Shown here piece by piece: positions 23,234 to 32,579 of a DNA stretch of 64,000 bases (positions within the stretch are counted from its first letter, which is position 1; each line of letters starts with the position of its first letter). Origin of the DNA: DATAZK01 sp965199805 (GTDB lineage Bacteria > Actinomycetota > Actinomycetes > Frankiales > Frankiaceae); the NCBI GenBank assembly GCA_965199805.1, contig CBDATO010000003.1:434001-498000 (forward strand). Direction: 5' to 3'. The notes below the pieces were generated by a model. It ran no database searches. It saw only the letters and a list, made by a program, of their open reading frames with translations, and was not told the origin of the DNA. The translations under genes and the position numbers were made by a program.

Positions 23234-25776
23234 TGCTCCGGGTCACCCTCAAGGGCCTGCTCGCCCGCAAGGTCAGGCTGCTGCTCTCGGCCGTGGCGGT
23301 GGTGCTCGGGGTCGCGATGGTGTCGGGGACCTACGTGCTCACCGACACCATCAGCAGCGCCTTCGACAACCTCTTCTCCTCCGTCAACCGCAACACCGCG
23401 GTGGCCGTGCGCGGGGCGACCGGCGCCGGGTTCGACAACAACGACTCGAACGCCACCCGTCCGCCGCTTCCCGAGACGTTGGTCGCCAAGATCAAGGCGG
23501 TCCCCGGGGTGCGCGAGGTCGCGCCGAGCGTGAGCGGGTCGGCGACGATCTTCAACCCGACCGACGGCAAGGCCGTGGCCAACCTGCAGGCGCCGACGAT
23601 CGGTCTCAACTACACCGGCGGCGACCTCGGTGGTCTGACGCTGCGCAGCGGAGCTGCCCCGCAGGGCGCTGACCAGGTGGCGGTCGACCGACAGACCTTC
23701 AACAAGATCCGGCTCACGCTCGGCGAGCAGGTGCAGATCCAGGCCGGGACGAAGGCGGCCCGGATGTACACCGTCGTCGGCGTCATCACCGTGGGGTCGA
23801 GCGACAGCCTGGCCGGTGCGACCATCGCCGCCTTCGACCTGCCGACGGCGCAGAGCCAGCTCCTGTCGCCCGGCAAGGTGAGCCAGATCGACGTCGCCTC
23901 GCAGGGCGGGGTGAGTCAGGGCGAGCTCGCCTCGCGCATCAAGGGCGTGGTGGGCGCCGGGGTCGACGTCGTGACCGGCGAGCAGCTCAACGAGCAGACC
24001 TCGCAGGGCATCAAGAACGGGCTGGGCTTCTTCACCCTGATCCTGTCGGTCTTCGGCTACATCGCGCTCGTGGTCGGGCTCTTCATCATCGCCAACACCT
24101 TCGCCATGCTGATCGGCCAGCGCGCCCGCGAGCTCGCCCTGCTGCGGGCCGTCGGGGCCAGCCGCGGGCAGGTCATCCGCTCGGTGCTGGCGGAGGGTCT
24201 CGCCGTCGGCGTCGTGGGCTCCGTCGTCGGACTCGGCGCGGGCATCGGCCTCGCGATCGGCGTCCGCAGCCTGATCAGCAGCTTCGGGATCGACCTGCCG
24301 GCGGCGGGTGCCGTGGTGGCCGCGCGCACCGTCGTGCTCGCCCTCGTGCTCGGCATCGTGGTGACCACGCTGGCGGCGCTGCTTCCGGCGGTGCGCGCGA
24401 GCCGGGTGCCACCCGTCGCAGCCATGCAGGAGACCTTCGTGCTCCCCAGTCGCTCGCTGCGCACCCGGGGCCTGCTCGGCGCCGTCCTGCTCGCCGCAGG
24501 CTTCGCGGTACTCATCAAGGGCATGACGGGCACCGGCAGCTCCGCGGCGCAGGTGGTCGGTCTCGGCGCGCTGGTGATCCTGATCGGCGTCGTGACGCTG
24601 GCGCCGCTCATCGCCGGACCCGTCGTGTCGCTGTTGGGCTCGCCGTTCCGGCGGCTGTTCGGCACCGTGGGTGTGCTGGCCAGCGAGAACGCGCGACGCA
24701 GCCCTCGCCGGACGGCGGCCACGGCGTCGGCGCTGATGATCGGGCTCGCCCTGATCACAGCGGTGAGCGTGCTCGCGTCGTCGATCAAGACCTCGGTCGG
24801 CAATCTGGTCAGCCGCGGCACCGGGGCGACCTTCATCCTGCTCGGCTCCGGGAGCCAGGCGCTGCCGGCCGACCTGTCGTCGTCGCTGAACGGCAAGCCC
24901 GGGATCGCGAATGCGAGCGGCATCGCCTTCGTCCCGCTGCGGATCGGCACCGCCAAGGCTGCTGCCGCCGCCACCGACCCGGCGGCGCTGAAGGACAACA
25001 TCCTGCTCACCGCGGCGGCCGGAGACCTGGGGAGCCTCAGTCCCACCACGATCCTCATCAGCAAGAAGACCGCCGACGAGAAGCGGTGGAAGGTCGGCAC
25101 CGAGCTGCCCGTGGGCTTCGCCGAGGGCGGCAGGACCACGCTGCGCGTGAGCGGGATCTACCAGGAGAACCAGCTCGCCGGCAGCTACCTGATCGACAAG
25201 GCGACGGCGGCGAAGTACGTCACGAACCTGACCGACGTCGTCGGACTGGTGCGGGCGACGGCCGGCAGCGACCAGAACGAGGTCCTTGCCACCATCGACG
25301 AGGTGCTGGCGGAGTATCCCGGGGTCAAGGTGCAGACCCGCGGCGAGTACATCCAGAACGCGCAGGACCAGATCGGCCAGCTGGTGAACCTGATCTACGT
25401 CCTGCTGCTGCTGTCCGTCTTCATCGCCTTCTTCGGCATCGTCAACACGCTGGCGCTCTCGGTCATCGAACGCACCCGGGAGATCGGTCTGCTGCGGGCG
25501 GTGGGCATGAGCAGACAGCAGCTCCGGAGCATGATCTGGCTGGAATCGCTCGTGATCGCCTTGTACGGAGCCCTGCTGGGCGTCGCCCTGGGCTCGCTCT
25601 TCGGATGGGCGATCCTGCCGCCGCTCGCCGATCAAGGGCTGGACTCCTTCTCATATCCGGGATCGCTCGTGGTGCTCTTCTTCTTCGTGGCCGGCCTGCT
25701 CGGTGTGGTGGCCGCGCTCCTGCCGGCCCGCCGCGCTGCCCGTCTGGACGTTCTACGCGCGATCGCCACGAACTGA
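23233..25776 (+). CDS. FtsX-like ABC permease
   Basis: 847 residues with two FtsX units. An N-terminal membrane segment (LLLSAVAVVLGVAMVSGTYV) precedes an extracytoplasmic domain, then TM helices (around 265-420), a second extracytoplasmic domain (around 520-690) and a final TM bundle (around 710-840). The repeated motif ERTREIGLLRAVGMSRQQL near the end and RARELALLRAVGASRGQV near 300 confirm the duplicated permease. It pairs with the ATPase just upstream (TGATG overlap). No periplasmic partner gene is visible. Confidence 0.93.
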   Translation: MLRVTLKGLLARKVRLLLSAVAVVLGVAMVSGTYVLTDTISSAFDNLFSSVNRNTAVAVRGATGAGFDNNDSNATRPPLPETLVAKIKAVPGVREVAPSVSGSATIFNPTDGKAVANLQAPTIGLNYTGGDLGGLTLRSGAAPQGADQVAVDRQTFNKIRLTLGEQVQIQAGTKAARMYTVVGVITVGSSDSLAGATIAAFDLPTAQSQLLSPGKVSQIDVASQGGVSQGELASRIKGVVGAGVDVVTGEQLNEQTSQGIKNGLGFFTLILSVFGYIALVVGLFIIANTFAMLIGQRARELALLRAVGASRGQVIRSVLAEGLAVGVVGSVVGLGAGIGLAIGVRSLISSFGIDLPAAGAVVAARTVVLALVLGIVVTTLAALLPAVRASRVPPVAAMQETFVLPSRSLRTRGLLGAVLLAAGFAVLIKGMTGTGSSAAQVVGLGALVILIGVVTLAPLIAGPVVSLLGSPFRRLFGTVGVLASENARRSPRRTAATASALMIGLALITAVSVLASSIKTSVGNLVSRGTGATFILLGSGSQALPADLSSSLNGKPGIANASGIAFVPLRIGTAKAAAAATDPAALKDNILLTAAAGDLGSLSPTTILISKKTADEKRWKVGTELPVGFAEGGRTTLRVSGIYQENQLAGSYLIDKATAAKYVTNLTDVVGLVRATAGSDQNEVLATIDEVLAEYPGVKVQTRGEYIQNAQDQIGQLVNLIYVLLLLSVFIAFFGIVNTLALSVIERTREIGLLRAVGMSRQQLRSMIWLESLVIALYGALLGVALGSLFGWAILPPLADQGLDSFSYPGSLVVLFFFVAGLLGVVAALLPARRAARLDVLRAIATN

Positions 25777-25872
25777 CCCCTGCTCGGCCGCCGGCTGTGG
25801 ACGGAGCCGCTCCGTCCACAGCTGCAGGTCCGGTGGTCGCGCCGCGTCCCCCGGCGGGCGTGGAGTGCGGGC

Positions 25873-26946
25873 ATGGTTTCCCACACGGGTTGCGACCCGA
25901 CCTCGCCGATTGCACCGGATCGCGTCCGGCTGTCCACCCCGGGCCAGATCGTGGCCGCGATCCCGTACCTGGTCGGATTCCGGCCCGAGAGCTCCGGTGT
26001 CGTCATCAGCCTGCGGCGCCGCATGGTGGGGTTGACCATGCGGTTCGACCTCGACGCACCAGCCGAGGTCGTGCACGACACCATCCGCACCCGGCTCGCG
26101 GCGGAGGCGGCCGACTCCGCGATCCTGGTGCTCGTCGACGCACCCGAGGCGAGTCGCCGTGGGCGGCCCGGCGGTGCGGTGGCCGACCGCCTGACGGCGG
26201 TCATCCGCGGATGCGGCGTCGACGTCCAGGACGCGATCGGCATCCGGCACGGGCGGTACTGGTCCTACCTGTGCCGTGACCGTTCGTGCTGTCCTCCGCA
26301 CGGCCTGCCCGTACCGGCGGGAGCGGACGGAGACTTCACCCGGGTCGCGGCCGGCTTCGTCGCGGCGGGCGTGGCGCCGCTCGACACCCGGGAGGCGTTG
26401 CGGGCCTGCGTCGAGCCCGGCCCGGCGGCCGATCCCGAGCGGGTGCGGCGTGCGTGGCTGGCGCACGCCGGAGACACGGCACATGCCGGAGACAGAGAGC
26501 GGCCGATCGATCGCGGGGTCGCCCGGTGGCGCGCAGCCGTCGACCGGCAGAGGCTCGGCCTGCTACGCCCGGGCGGCGTCCCCACCCCGGACGAGGCGGC
26601 TGCGCTCGTCGCCGATGTCGTCGACACCCGGGTGCGTGACCACGTCATCGCCTGGTGCGGTGACCGTGAGGTCCGCGATGCGGTGCTCGCCGTGTGCCGG
26701 GAGCTGGCGCCGCTCGCCCCCGCCCCGTTCCACACGCAGCTGCTGGCGGTCCTCGCCTGGGCCGCGTTCTCCGCCGGCGACGGAGCGCTCGCGAGCGTGG
26801 CGATCGAGCGGATCCTGCTCACCGACCCCGAGCATTCGCTGGCGCTGCTGCTGCGCACCGGTCTGGACGGCGGCATCCGGCCCGATCAGATGATGCAGCT
26901 CAGCACCGAGGTAGTGGGGCTCACGGGGATCCCGGATGCACGGTGA
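25873..26946 (+). CDS. DUF4192 protein
   Basis: 357 residues. LSTPGQIVAAIPYLVGFRPE (around residue 20) is the opening of DUF4192, a family found widely in actinobacteria without assigned function. Further motifs are VVISLRRRMVGLTMRFDLDA, YWSYLCRDRSCCPPHGLPVP (a Cys-rich loop) and LLAVLAWAAFSAGDGALASV. No signal or membrane segment. The 3' end overlaps that of the convergent HAD gene by 26 bp. Confidence 0.9.
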   Translation: MVSHTGCDPTSPIAPDRVRLSTPGQIVAAIPYLVGFRPESSGVVISLRRRMVGLTMRFDLDAPAEVVHDTIRTRLAAEAADSAILVLVDAPEASRRGRPGGAVADRLTAVIRGCGVDVQDAIGIRHGRYWSYLCRDRSCCPPHGLPVPAGADGDFTRVAAGFVAAGVAPLDTREALRACVEPGPAADPERVRRAWLAHAGDTAHAGDRERPIDRGVARWRAAVDRQRLGLLRPGGVPTPDEAAALVADVVDTRVRDHVIAWCGDREVRDAVLAVCRELAPLAPAPFHTQLLAVLAWAAFSAGDGALASVAIERILLTDPEHSLALLLRTGLDGGIRPDQMMQLSTEVVGLTGIPDAR

Positions 26947-27622
26947 GCCGTCCGAGGAGCTCGAGGTCGACCTCGACCAGGCTGTCCCGCCGCGCCATGC
27001 GTGTGGACGCCTCGTCGGCCGACTCCGCGATCGGCTCGTCCGGGAAGGACGGCACGTAGACGCAGGCGCAGCCGGCCGCAAGGGCGCTCGCCAGGCCGGC
27101 GGGGGCGTCCTCCAGCACGACGCAGCGCGCCGGCACCACGCCGAGTCGGCGGGCGGCCGTCAGATAGGGCTCCGGATCCGGCTTGCCGTGGGTGACCTCG
27201 TCGCCCGCCACGCTCACCGCGAAACGGTCCGCCCCCACGTCACGCAGTGCAGCGTCGACCAGCACCCGGAACGACGACGACACCAGTGCCAACGGGACGC
27301 GGGCATCACGCAAGGCGTCGAGCAGCGCGATCGCTCCCGGCCGCAGCGGGGCCCCGTCGGCGAGCAGGGTGGCCATCTCGGCCAGCAGCTGCTGGGCGAC
27401 GGCCTGATGCGACGCGGCGCGGGCGGCCTCGGTGCCGAGACCCTCGAGCAGGATGCCGACCGCGAGGTCCAGACGCTTGCCGATCATCCGGGCCTTCAGC
27501 TCAGGCGTGAAGATCCCGTCGTACCGGGCCGCGACGCGCTCCTCGGCGACCGTCCAGAGCGGCTCGGAATCGACGAGCAGGCCGTCCATGTCGAACAGTG
27601 CGGCGCCGGGGGGATCCGTCAC
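26921..27622 (-). CDS. HAD-superfamily phosphatase (beta-phosphoglucomutase-like)
   Basis: 233 residues from GTG 27622; ATG 27715 is an in-frame alternative. HAD motif I FDMDGLLVDSEP, motif II LALVSSS, motif III GKPDPEPYL and motif IV LEDAPAGLASALAAG are complete. The DMDG variant with a helical cap resembles beta-phosphoglucomutase and sugar-phosphate phosphatases. Substrate cannot be told from sequence. Divergent from PAC2. Confidence 0.9.
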   Translation of the reverse strand: MTDPPGAALFDMDGLLVDSEPLWTVAEERVAARYDGIFTPELKARMIGKRLDLAVGILLEGLGTEAARAASHQAVAQQLLAEMATLLADGAPLRPGAIALLDALRDARVPLALVSSSFRVLVDAALRDVGADRFAVSVAGDEVTHGKPDPEPYLTAARRLGVVPARCVVLEDAPAGLASALAAGCACVYVPSFPDEPIAESADEASTRMARRDSLVEVDLELLGRLTVHPGSP

Positions 27623-27917
27623 CGGTCGGCGCCCCCGCCGGCGCAGGACCTGCAGCAGACCTGCCGGGCCCGGCTGCACCGGCCCGTCACCGCTGCTCCA
27701 GGGCTTCGTGCTCACGCCACGACCCCGCAGCTACCCATGCGGGGAAGCCTAGCCACCGGCAGCGGCCGCGGTCCCGGGGCCGGGGACGGCTCCGCGACAG
27801 GCGGGGCGGACCCGCTTGAACGGCCATCCGACGGTGCGCGACGTAGGTTTGTTGCGCCTGCTGACTCGTTGCACTCGGGCTCCACCCCGGTGGTCGAACG
27901 GCAGGAGAAGGGTGGCC

Positions 27918-28763
27918 ATGATCGAGTTCTCCGCCGTGGGCAAGCTTCGCCGGCCCATGCTCGTCGCCGCGTTCGAAGGTTGGAACGACGCGGCGGACGC
28001 CGCCACGGCGGCGGTCGAGCATCTCGAAGAGGTCTTCCACGCCCGCCCTGTCGGAGTCATCGACCCGGACGACTACTACGACTTCCAGGTGAACCGTCCC
28101 AACGTGTCGCTCACCGACGACAACGTCCGCCGTATCGAGTGGCCCACCACCCGCATCAGCGTCGCCCGGCTGCCCGAGGCCAGTCGCGACCTCGTCCTGC
28201 TGCGTGGCCTCGAGCCCAACATGCGGTGGCGCGGGTTCTGCGAGGAGCTGATCGAGGGCGCCCACGCGCTGGAGATCGAGCTGGTCACCACCCTCGGGGC
28301 CCTCCTCGCCGACACACCCCACACCCGGCCGGTCCCCGTCAGCGGCAGTGCCACCGACGCGGAGACCGCGGCGATGCTCAACGTCGAGCCCTCGCGCTAC
28401 GAGGGTCCGACCGGCATCGTCGGCGTCTTCGGGGAGGCGTGCCGCACCGCGGGGCTTGCGTCGGTGTCGTTCTGGGCGGCCGTGCCGCACTACGTCGCCC
28501 AGCCTCCGTGCCCGAAGGCCACGCTCGCCCTGCTGCGCCGGGTGGAGGACCTGCTCGACGTGCCGATCCCGCTCGACGACCTGGTCGAGCGTTCGCGCTC
28601 CTGGGAGCGGCAGGTCGACGAGCTCGCCGCCGGCGACTCCGACGTCGCGGAGTACGTGCGCTCGCTGGAGTCCCGTGAGCCGGAGACCGAGCTGCCCGAG
28701 GCGTCGGGTGACGCCATCGCCCGCGAGTTCGAGCGCTACCTGCGCCGTCGCCCGCCGGAGTAA
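27918..28763 (+). CDS. PAC2-family protein
   Basis: 281 residues from ATG 27918, with GGAGAAGGGTGG upstream. MLVAAFEGWNDAADAATAAV near the N-terminus and the following DPDDYYDFQVNRPNV are typical of the PAC2 family, related to proteasome assembly chaperones of eukaryotes. In actinobacteria it usually sits beside mshC, as here. Whether it assists PrcAB assembly is not known from this sequence; the proteasome genes are 13 kb away. Confidence 0.92.
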   Translation: MIEFSAVGKLRRPMLVAAFEGWNDAADAATAAVEHLEEVFHARPVGVIDPDDYYDFQVNRPNVSLTDDNVRRIEWPTTRISVARLPEASRDLVLLRGLEPNMRWRGFCEELIEGAHALEIELVTTLGALLADTPHTRPVPVSGSATDAETAAMLNVEPSRYEGPTGIVGVFGEACRTAGLASVSFWAAVPHYVAQPPCPKATLALLRRVEDLLDVPIPLDDLVERSRSWERQVDELAAGDSDVAEYVRSLESREPETELPEASGDAIAREFERYLRRRPPE

Positions 28764-28814
28764 CGACCGACCCGACCGCTGGGGCCGGGCCGGCGGTACA
28801 GGCCGAGCCAGGGG

Positions 28815-30041
28815 CTAGAGCGCGACGCCGAGCAGGGCGTCGACGGCCGACGCGAAGAGCTGGGGGGCGTCGGCGTCTGCGTCGTCGCCGGCCAGCGCAC
28901 CGTCCGCCCAGCTGTCGAAGGCCGCCAGTGCGCCCGGCGCGTCGAGGTCGGCAGCGAGGCAGGTGCGTACCCGGGCGAGCAGGTTGATCGCATCGGGACC
29001 GGCCGGCTGTGCGGCCGCCTGCCGCCACCGGGTCAGCCGCTGGGTGGCCGTGTCGAGCACGTCACCGGTCCACTCCCAGTCATCGCGGTAGTGGTGCGAG
29101 AGCAGCGCGAGCCGGATCGCCATCGGGTCGACCCCTTCGGCTCGCAGCACCGAGATGAAGACCAGGTTGCCGAGCGACTTCGACATCTTGGTGCCCTGGT
29201 AGGCAAGCATCCCGGAGTGGGTGTAGCTGACGGCGAAGGGCCACCGGCCGGAGTACGCGGCCGCGTGCGCGGCGCTGCACTCGTGGTGGGGGTAGATCAG
29301 GTCGGTGCCGCCACCCTGGATGTCGATCTCGGGGCCGAGGTGCTCGATCGCGATGGCCGCACACTCGACGTGCCAGCCGGGCCGTCCGGCACCGAAGGGC
29401 GCCTCCCACGACGGCTCGTCGGGCCGCTCGGCGCGCCACAGCAGCGGGTCGAGCGGGTCACGCTTGCCCGGCCGGTCGGGGTCTCCCCCGCGCTCGGCCG
29501 ACAGCGCCGTCATCTCGGTCCGGTCCAGGCGCGACACGGAGCCGAAGTGCGGTGCGGTGCTGATGTCGAAGTAGATGTCGTCGTCGACCCGGTACGCGTT
29601 GCCGTCGGCCAGCAGCTTCTCGACCACCGGGATGATCAGCGGGATGGCCTCGACCGCGCCGATGTAGGCCTCGGGCGGCAGCACCCGCAGCGCTGTCATG
29701 TCCTGCCGGAAGCGCTCGGTCTCCTGCTCGGCGAGCTCCCGCCAGTCGACCCCGTCACGCTGGGCGCGCTCGAGCAGCGGCTCGTCGACGTCGGTGACGT
29801 TCTGCACGTAGCTGACGTCGAGGCCGCCGTCGCGCAGCACGCGCTGCGCGAGGTCGAAGCTCACGTACGTCAGCGCGTGGCCCATGTGCGTCGCGTCGTA
29901 CGGGGTGATCCCGCAGACGTACATGCGGGCGAGCGGCCCCTCGGCCGCCGTCTGGACGGTGCCGCTGGCGTGGTCGTACAGGCGGAGCGACTCACCCGAC
30001 CCGGGCAGACGCGGAGGGGGACTCGCTGACCAGGCACGCAC
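28815..30041 (-). CDS. mshC: Cysteine:GlcN-Ins ligase of mycothiol synthesis
   Basis: 408 residues from GTG 30041; the upstream extension of the frame overlaps the next gene antisense-like and is not MshC. It is a cysteinyl-tRNA synthetase relative: MYVCGITPYDATHMGHALTY (first zinc Cys and HIGH-like motif), WHVECAAIAIEHLG (second Cys), IYPHHECSAAHA (zinc His) and GTKMSKSLGN (KMSKS loop). It joins Cys to GlcN-inositol in mycothiol synthesis. It lacks the anticodon-binding domain of CysRS, which confirms MshC. Confidence 0.96.
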   Translation of the reverse strand: MRAWSASPPPRLPGSGESLRLYDHASGTVQTAAEGPLARMYVCGITPYDATHMGHALTYVSFDLAQRVLRDGGLDVSYVQNVTDVDEPLLERAQRDGVDWRELAEQETERFRQDMTALRVLPPEAYIGAVEAIPLIIPVVEKLLADGNAYRVDDDIYFDISTAPHFGSVSRLDRTEMTALSAERGGDPDRPGKRDPLDPLLWRAERPDEPSWEAPFGAGRPGWHVECAAIAIEHLGPEIDIQGGGTDLIYPHHECSAAHAAAYSGRWPFAVSYTHSGMLAYQGTKMSKSLGNLVFISVLRAEGVDPMAIRLALLSHHYRDDWEWTGDVLDTATQRLTRWRQAAAQPAGPDAINLLARVRTCLAADLDAPGALAAFDSWADGALAGDDADADAPQLFASAVDALLGVAL

Positions 30042-30109
30042 GGCTCCGACAGTAGTCAACCGCCGCACGAAACCCCGGGGCGGCCGAGCCGGAGCCGCCG
30101 TGGGCCGTC

Positions 30110-30847
30110 CTAGAACGGCGGCCAGGGGATGGCCGGCCAGTCGCCGCTCGGCCCCGGGAAGACGCCGGTGCGCAGCAGGCGGTCGATCCGCTTGTGCATC
30201 GCCCTGACCTCGGAGACGGTGACGTGCTCGTACAGCCGCTCCTCGAGATCGGCGTCGAAGCGCAGCCGCTCGAGCATCTCCCGCTCCGCCCCGCGGATCT
30301 TGCGACCACGCCATCCCCAGAGCAGGGTGCGCAGCTTGTCCTCGCTGTGGAAGGCGATGCCGTGATCGATGCCATAGACGTGCGCGGCACCGTCGACGGG
30401 GAGCAGGTGGCCGCCCTTGCGGTCGGCGTTGTTGATCACGGCGTCGAAGAGGGCCATGCGGCGCAGCGGGGCACTGTCGCTGCGTACCAGCCGCTCGAGG
30501 TCGACCGTCTCGTCGAGGTCGACCCACAGCTGCACCATGCCGACGCCGAACGGACCGTCACGCAGCACCGTCGGCGGCACCAGATTCCACCCCGTCGCTG
30601 CGCTGACCTCGTACGAGGCCAGCTCGCGCCCCGCGAGGGTGCCGTCCGGGAAGTCCCACAGCGGGCGCTCGCCGCGCACCGGCTTGTAGACGCACTGCGC
30701 GACGGCCGTATCGGTGCTGATGACGCAGAAGAGCGTCGCGTTGCTCGCGTCGAGCATGCGGCCCTCGACCTCGATCTCGCCGCGACGCAGCAGATCGAGG
30801 GCGGCCTCACTGTCGGCCGCGTCAGGTGTCGGCAGCTCGGCGGTCAT
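30110..30847 (-). CDS. SCO1664-family protein with PI-kinase-like fold
   Basis: 245 residues from ATG 30847. Motifs CVYKPVRGERPLWDFPDGTL (nucleotide-binding Lys), MALFDAVINNADRKGGHLLP (catalytic loop D-x3-NNADRK) and YGIDHGIAFHSEDKLRTLLW (DHG metal site) are those of the SCO1664 family, distantly related to phosphatidylinositol kinases. Conserved next to mshC and the histidine phosphatase, so it may belong to the same pathway. Activity is not established. Confidence 0.9.
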   Translation of the reverse strand: MTAELPTPDAADSEAALDLLRRGEIEVEGRMLDASNATLFCVISTDTAVAQCVYKPVRGERPLWDFPDGTLAGRELASYEVSAATGWNLVPPTVLRDGPFGVGMVQLWVDLDETVDLERLVRSDSAPLRRMALFDAVINNADRKGGHLLPVDGAAHVYGIDHGIAFHSEDKLRTLLWGWRGRKIRGAEREMLERLRFDADLEERLYEHVTVSEVRAMHKRIDRLLRTGVFPGPSGDWPAIPWPPF

Positions 30848-30892
30848 GGCACTGACCAAAATACGTGCGCCACGGCGTTCAGCGCAGGTCGC

Positions 30893-31597
30893 TCACGCGC
30901 TGCCGGCCCCGCCGCCGACCACGGCGTCGGAGGACGCCTTGGTACGGCGGCCCTTCTTCTTGGGCGGGATGAGGTCCGTCACGCCGCCCCCGGTGTCGTT
31001 GGTCCGCAGCACGAAGGAACGCAGCTCGGCGTAGCGCACGACGCTCACCGAGCAGGGGTCGACGTTGATGCGCTGGAAGAGGTCGAGGTGCATGCCGTAC
31101 GCGTCGGCGAGCACCGCCTTGATCACGTCACCGTGGCTGCAGGCGAGCCAGACGGCGTCGGGCCCGTGCTCGGCGGCGATCCGGCGGTCCCAGTCACGCA
31201 GGCACTCGACGGCCCGCGACTGCGTGTCACGCAGGGCCTCCCCCTCCGGACCCGGGAAGACGACGGCACTGGGCTGGTTCTGCACGACCTTCCACAGCGG
31301 ATCCTTGGCGAGGACCTTGAGCTCCTGACCGGTCCAGTCGCCGTAGCGGCACTCCCCGATCCGGTCGTCCGTCTGCACCTCGAGGTCGCGTCCCGCGGCC
31401 ACGTAGCCGGCCGTCTCCTGGCAGCGCTCGAGGGGGCTCGCGACGATCGCGGCGAACGGCAGCGGCGCGAGCCGCGCGGCGACCCGCTCGGCCTGCCCCT
31501 TGCCCCGGTCGTCGAGGACGACCCCGGGGGTCCATCCGGCCAGGCGGGGCCCGGTCATCGCCGTGAGGCCGTGACGCAGCAGCACGATCGTGGTCAT
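30893..31597 (-). CDS. Histidine phosphatase (phosphoglycerate mutase-like, MSMEG_4193 family)
   Basis: 234 residues from ATG 31597, sharing TGATG with uppP. TTIVLLRHGLTAMTGPRLAG carries the phospho-His (RHG), ASPLERCQETA the arginine and WLACSHGDVIKAVLADAYGM the second catalytic His. The C-terminus (PPKKKGRRTKASS) is a basic tail. It matches the MSMEG_4193-type phosphomutase seen beside mshC and uppP in mycobacteria and streptomycetes. Substrate unknown. Confidence 0.92.
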   Translation of the reverse strand: MTTIVLLRHGLTAMTGPRLAGWTPGVVLDDRGKGQAERVAARLAPLPFAAIVASPLERCQETAGYVAAGRDLEVQTDDRIGECRYGDWTGQELKVLAKDPLWKVVQNQPSAVVFPGPEGEALRDTQSRAVECLRDWDRRIAAEHGPDAVWLACSHGDVIKAVLADAYGMHLDLFQRINVDPCSVSVVRYAELRSFVLRTNDTGGGVTDLIPPKKKGRRTKASSDAVVGGGAGSA

Positions 31598-32415
31598 CAG
31601 ATTGTCCCTACGCCGAGCAGAATGAGGATGACGATGCCGGCCACGACCCGGTAGGGCGCGAACCAACTGATCTTGTGACCCGCGACGAAGCGCAACAGCC
31701 ATGCGATCGACACGTACGCGACGACGAAGGCGATCAGGGTGCCCACGAGCGTCGGCCCAGCACCTGCGTCGCCGGTGAAGGCGTCCTTGGACTCGACCAG
31801 AGTGGCCGCGGTCAGCGCAGGAATGGCGAGGAAGAACGAGAGCCGGGTGGCCGACACCCGGTCGATGCCGCGCAGCAGGCCGGCGCTGATGGTTGCCCCG
31901 GAGCGCGAGACGCCCGGGATGAGCGCCACGCACTGCATCAGACCCATGACGAGGGCGTCCCTCAGGCTGAGGCTCCGCTCGTCACGCTGCTGGGCGGCCC
32001 GGCGTTCGGCGAAGACCATGACCCCTGACCACACGATCAGGGCGACGGCCACCACCGCCAGGTTACGGAGCGGGCCCTCGATGACCCCTTTGGCCGCCAG
32101 GCCCACGATGCCGATCGGAATGGACCCGACTATGACGAACGCCGCCTCGCGTGCGGCCGGCTCAGACCGGCGCGACGGATTGAAGATCGCACCTACGCCC
32201 GCCTCGATCAGCCGCCAGATGTCCTTGCGGAAGAACAGCAGCACCGCCACGACGGCACCGAACTGCACCACCGCGGTGAACGCCGTCACGCTCTTGTCGT
32301 CGATCTTCAGCCCGAAGAGACGCTCGGTCACTGTGAGGTGACCGGTGCTCGAGACCGGCAGGAACTCGGTCAGGCCCTCGACCACTCCCAGCACCGATGC
32401 CTCTAGATAATTCAC
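31597..32415 (-). CDS. uppP: Undecaprenyl-diphosphate phosphatase (BacA/UppP)
   Basis: 272 residues, all membrane-embedded. The N-terminal signature ASVLGVVEGLTEFLPVSSTG and the second repeat motif ALIPGVSRSGATISAGLLRG carry the catalytic Glu, Ser and Arg residues. It recycles the lipid carrier for peptidoglycan and wall glycans. Overlaps the phosphatase gene by 1 bp. Divergent from the aldo/keto reductase. Confidence 0.96.
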   Translation of the reverse strand: MNYLEASVLGVVEGLTEFLPVSSTGHLTVTERLFGLKIDDKSVTAFTAVVQFGAVVAVLLFFRKDIWRLIEAGVGAIFNPSRRSEPAAREAAFVIVGSIPIGIVGLAAKGVIEGPLRNLAVVAVALIVWSGVMVFAERRAAQQRDERSLSLRDALVMGLMQCVALIPGVSRSGATISAGLLRGIDRVSATRLSFFLAIPALTAATLVESKDAFTGDAGAGPTLVGTLIAFVVAYVSIAWLLRFVAGHKISWFAPYRVVAGIVILILLGVGTI

Positions 32416-32579
32416 AGATTGGTTCCCGACGTCGGCGTAGGGCCTGCGCGTGCCCAGGACAGGTCAGACAGACAGATCATCCGTGCCACGGCGACGGAGC
32501 GACGTGAGCCGCAGAAATTGCGACCACGCCGTTGCCCCGCGTGACCGCGACCGCACTGCTCACCGTAAGGTCCGGTCTC

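Noticed and set aside
22387..25635. 1082-codon open frame on the minus strand opposite the ABC transporter genes
   Set aside because: It is the antisense frame of two well-supported genes; its translation is low-complexity Arg/Asp/Gln-rich as expected from GC-rich antisense DNA.
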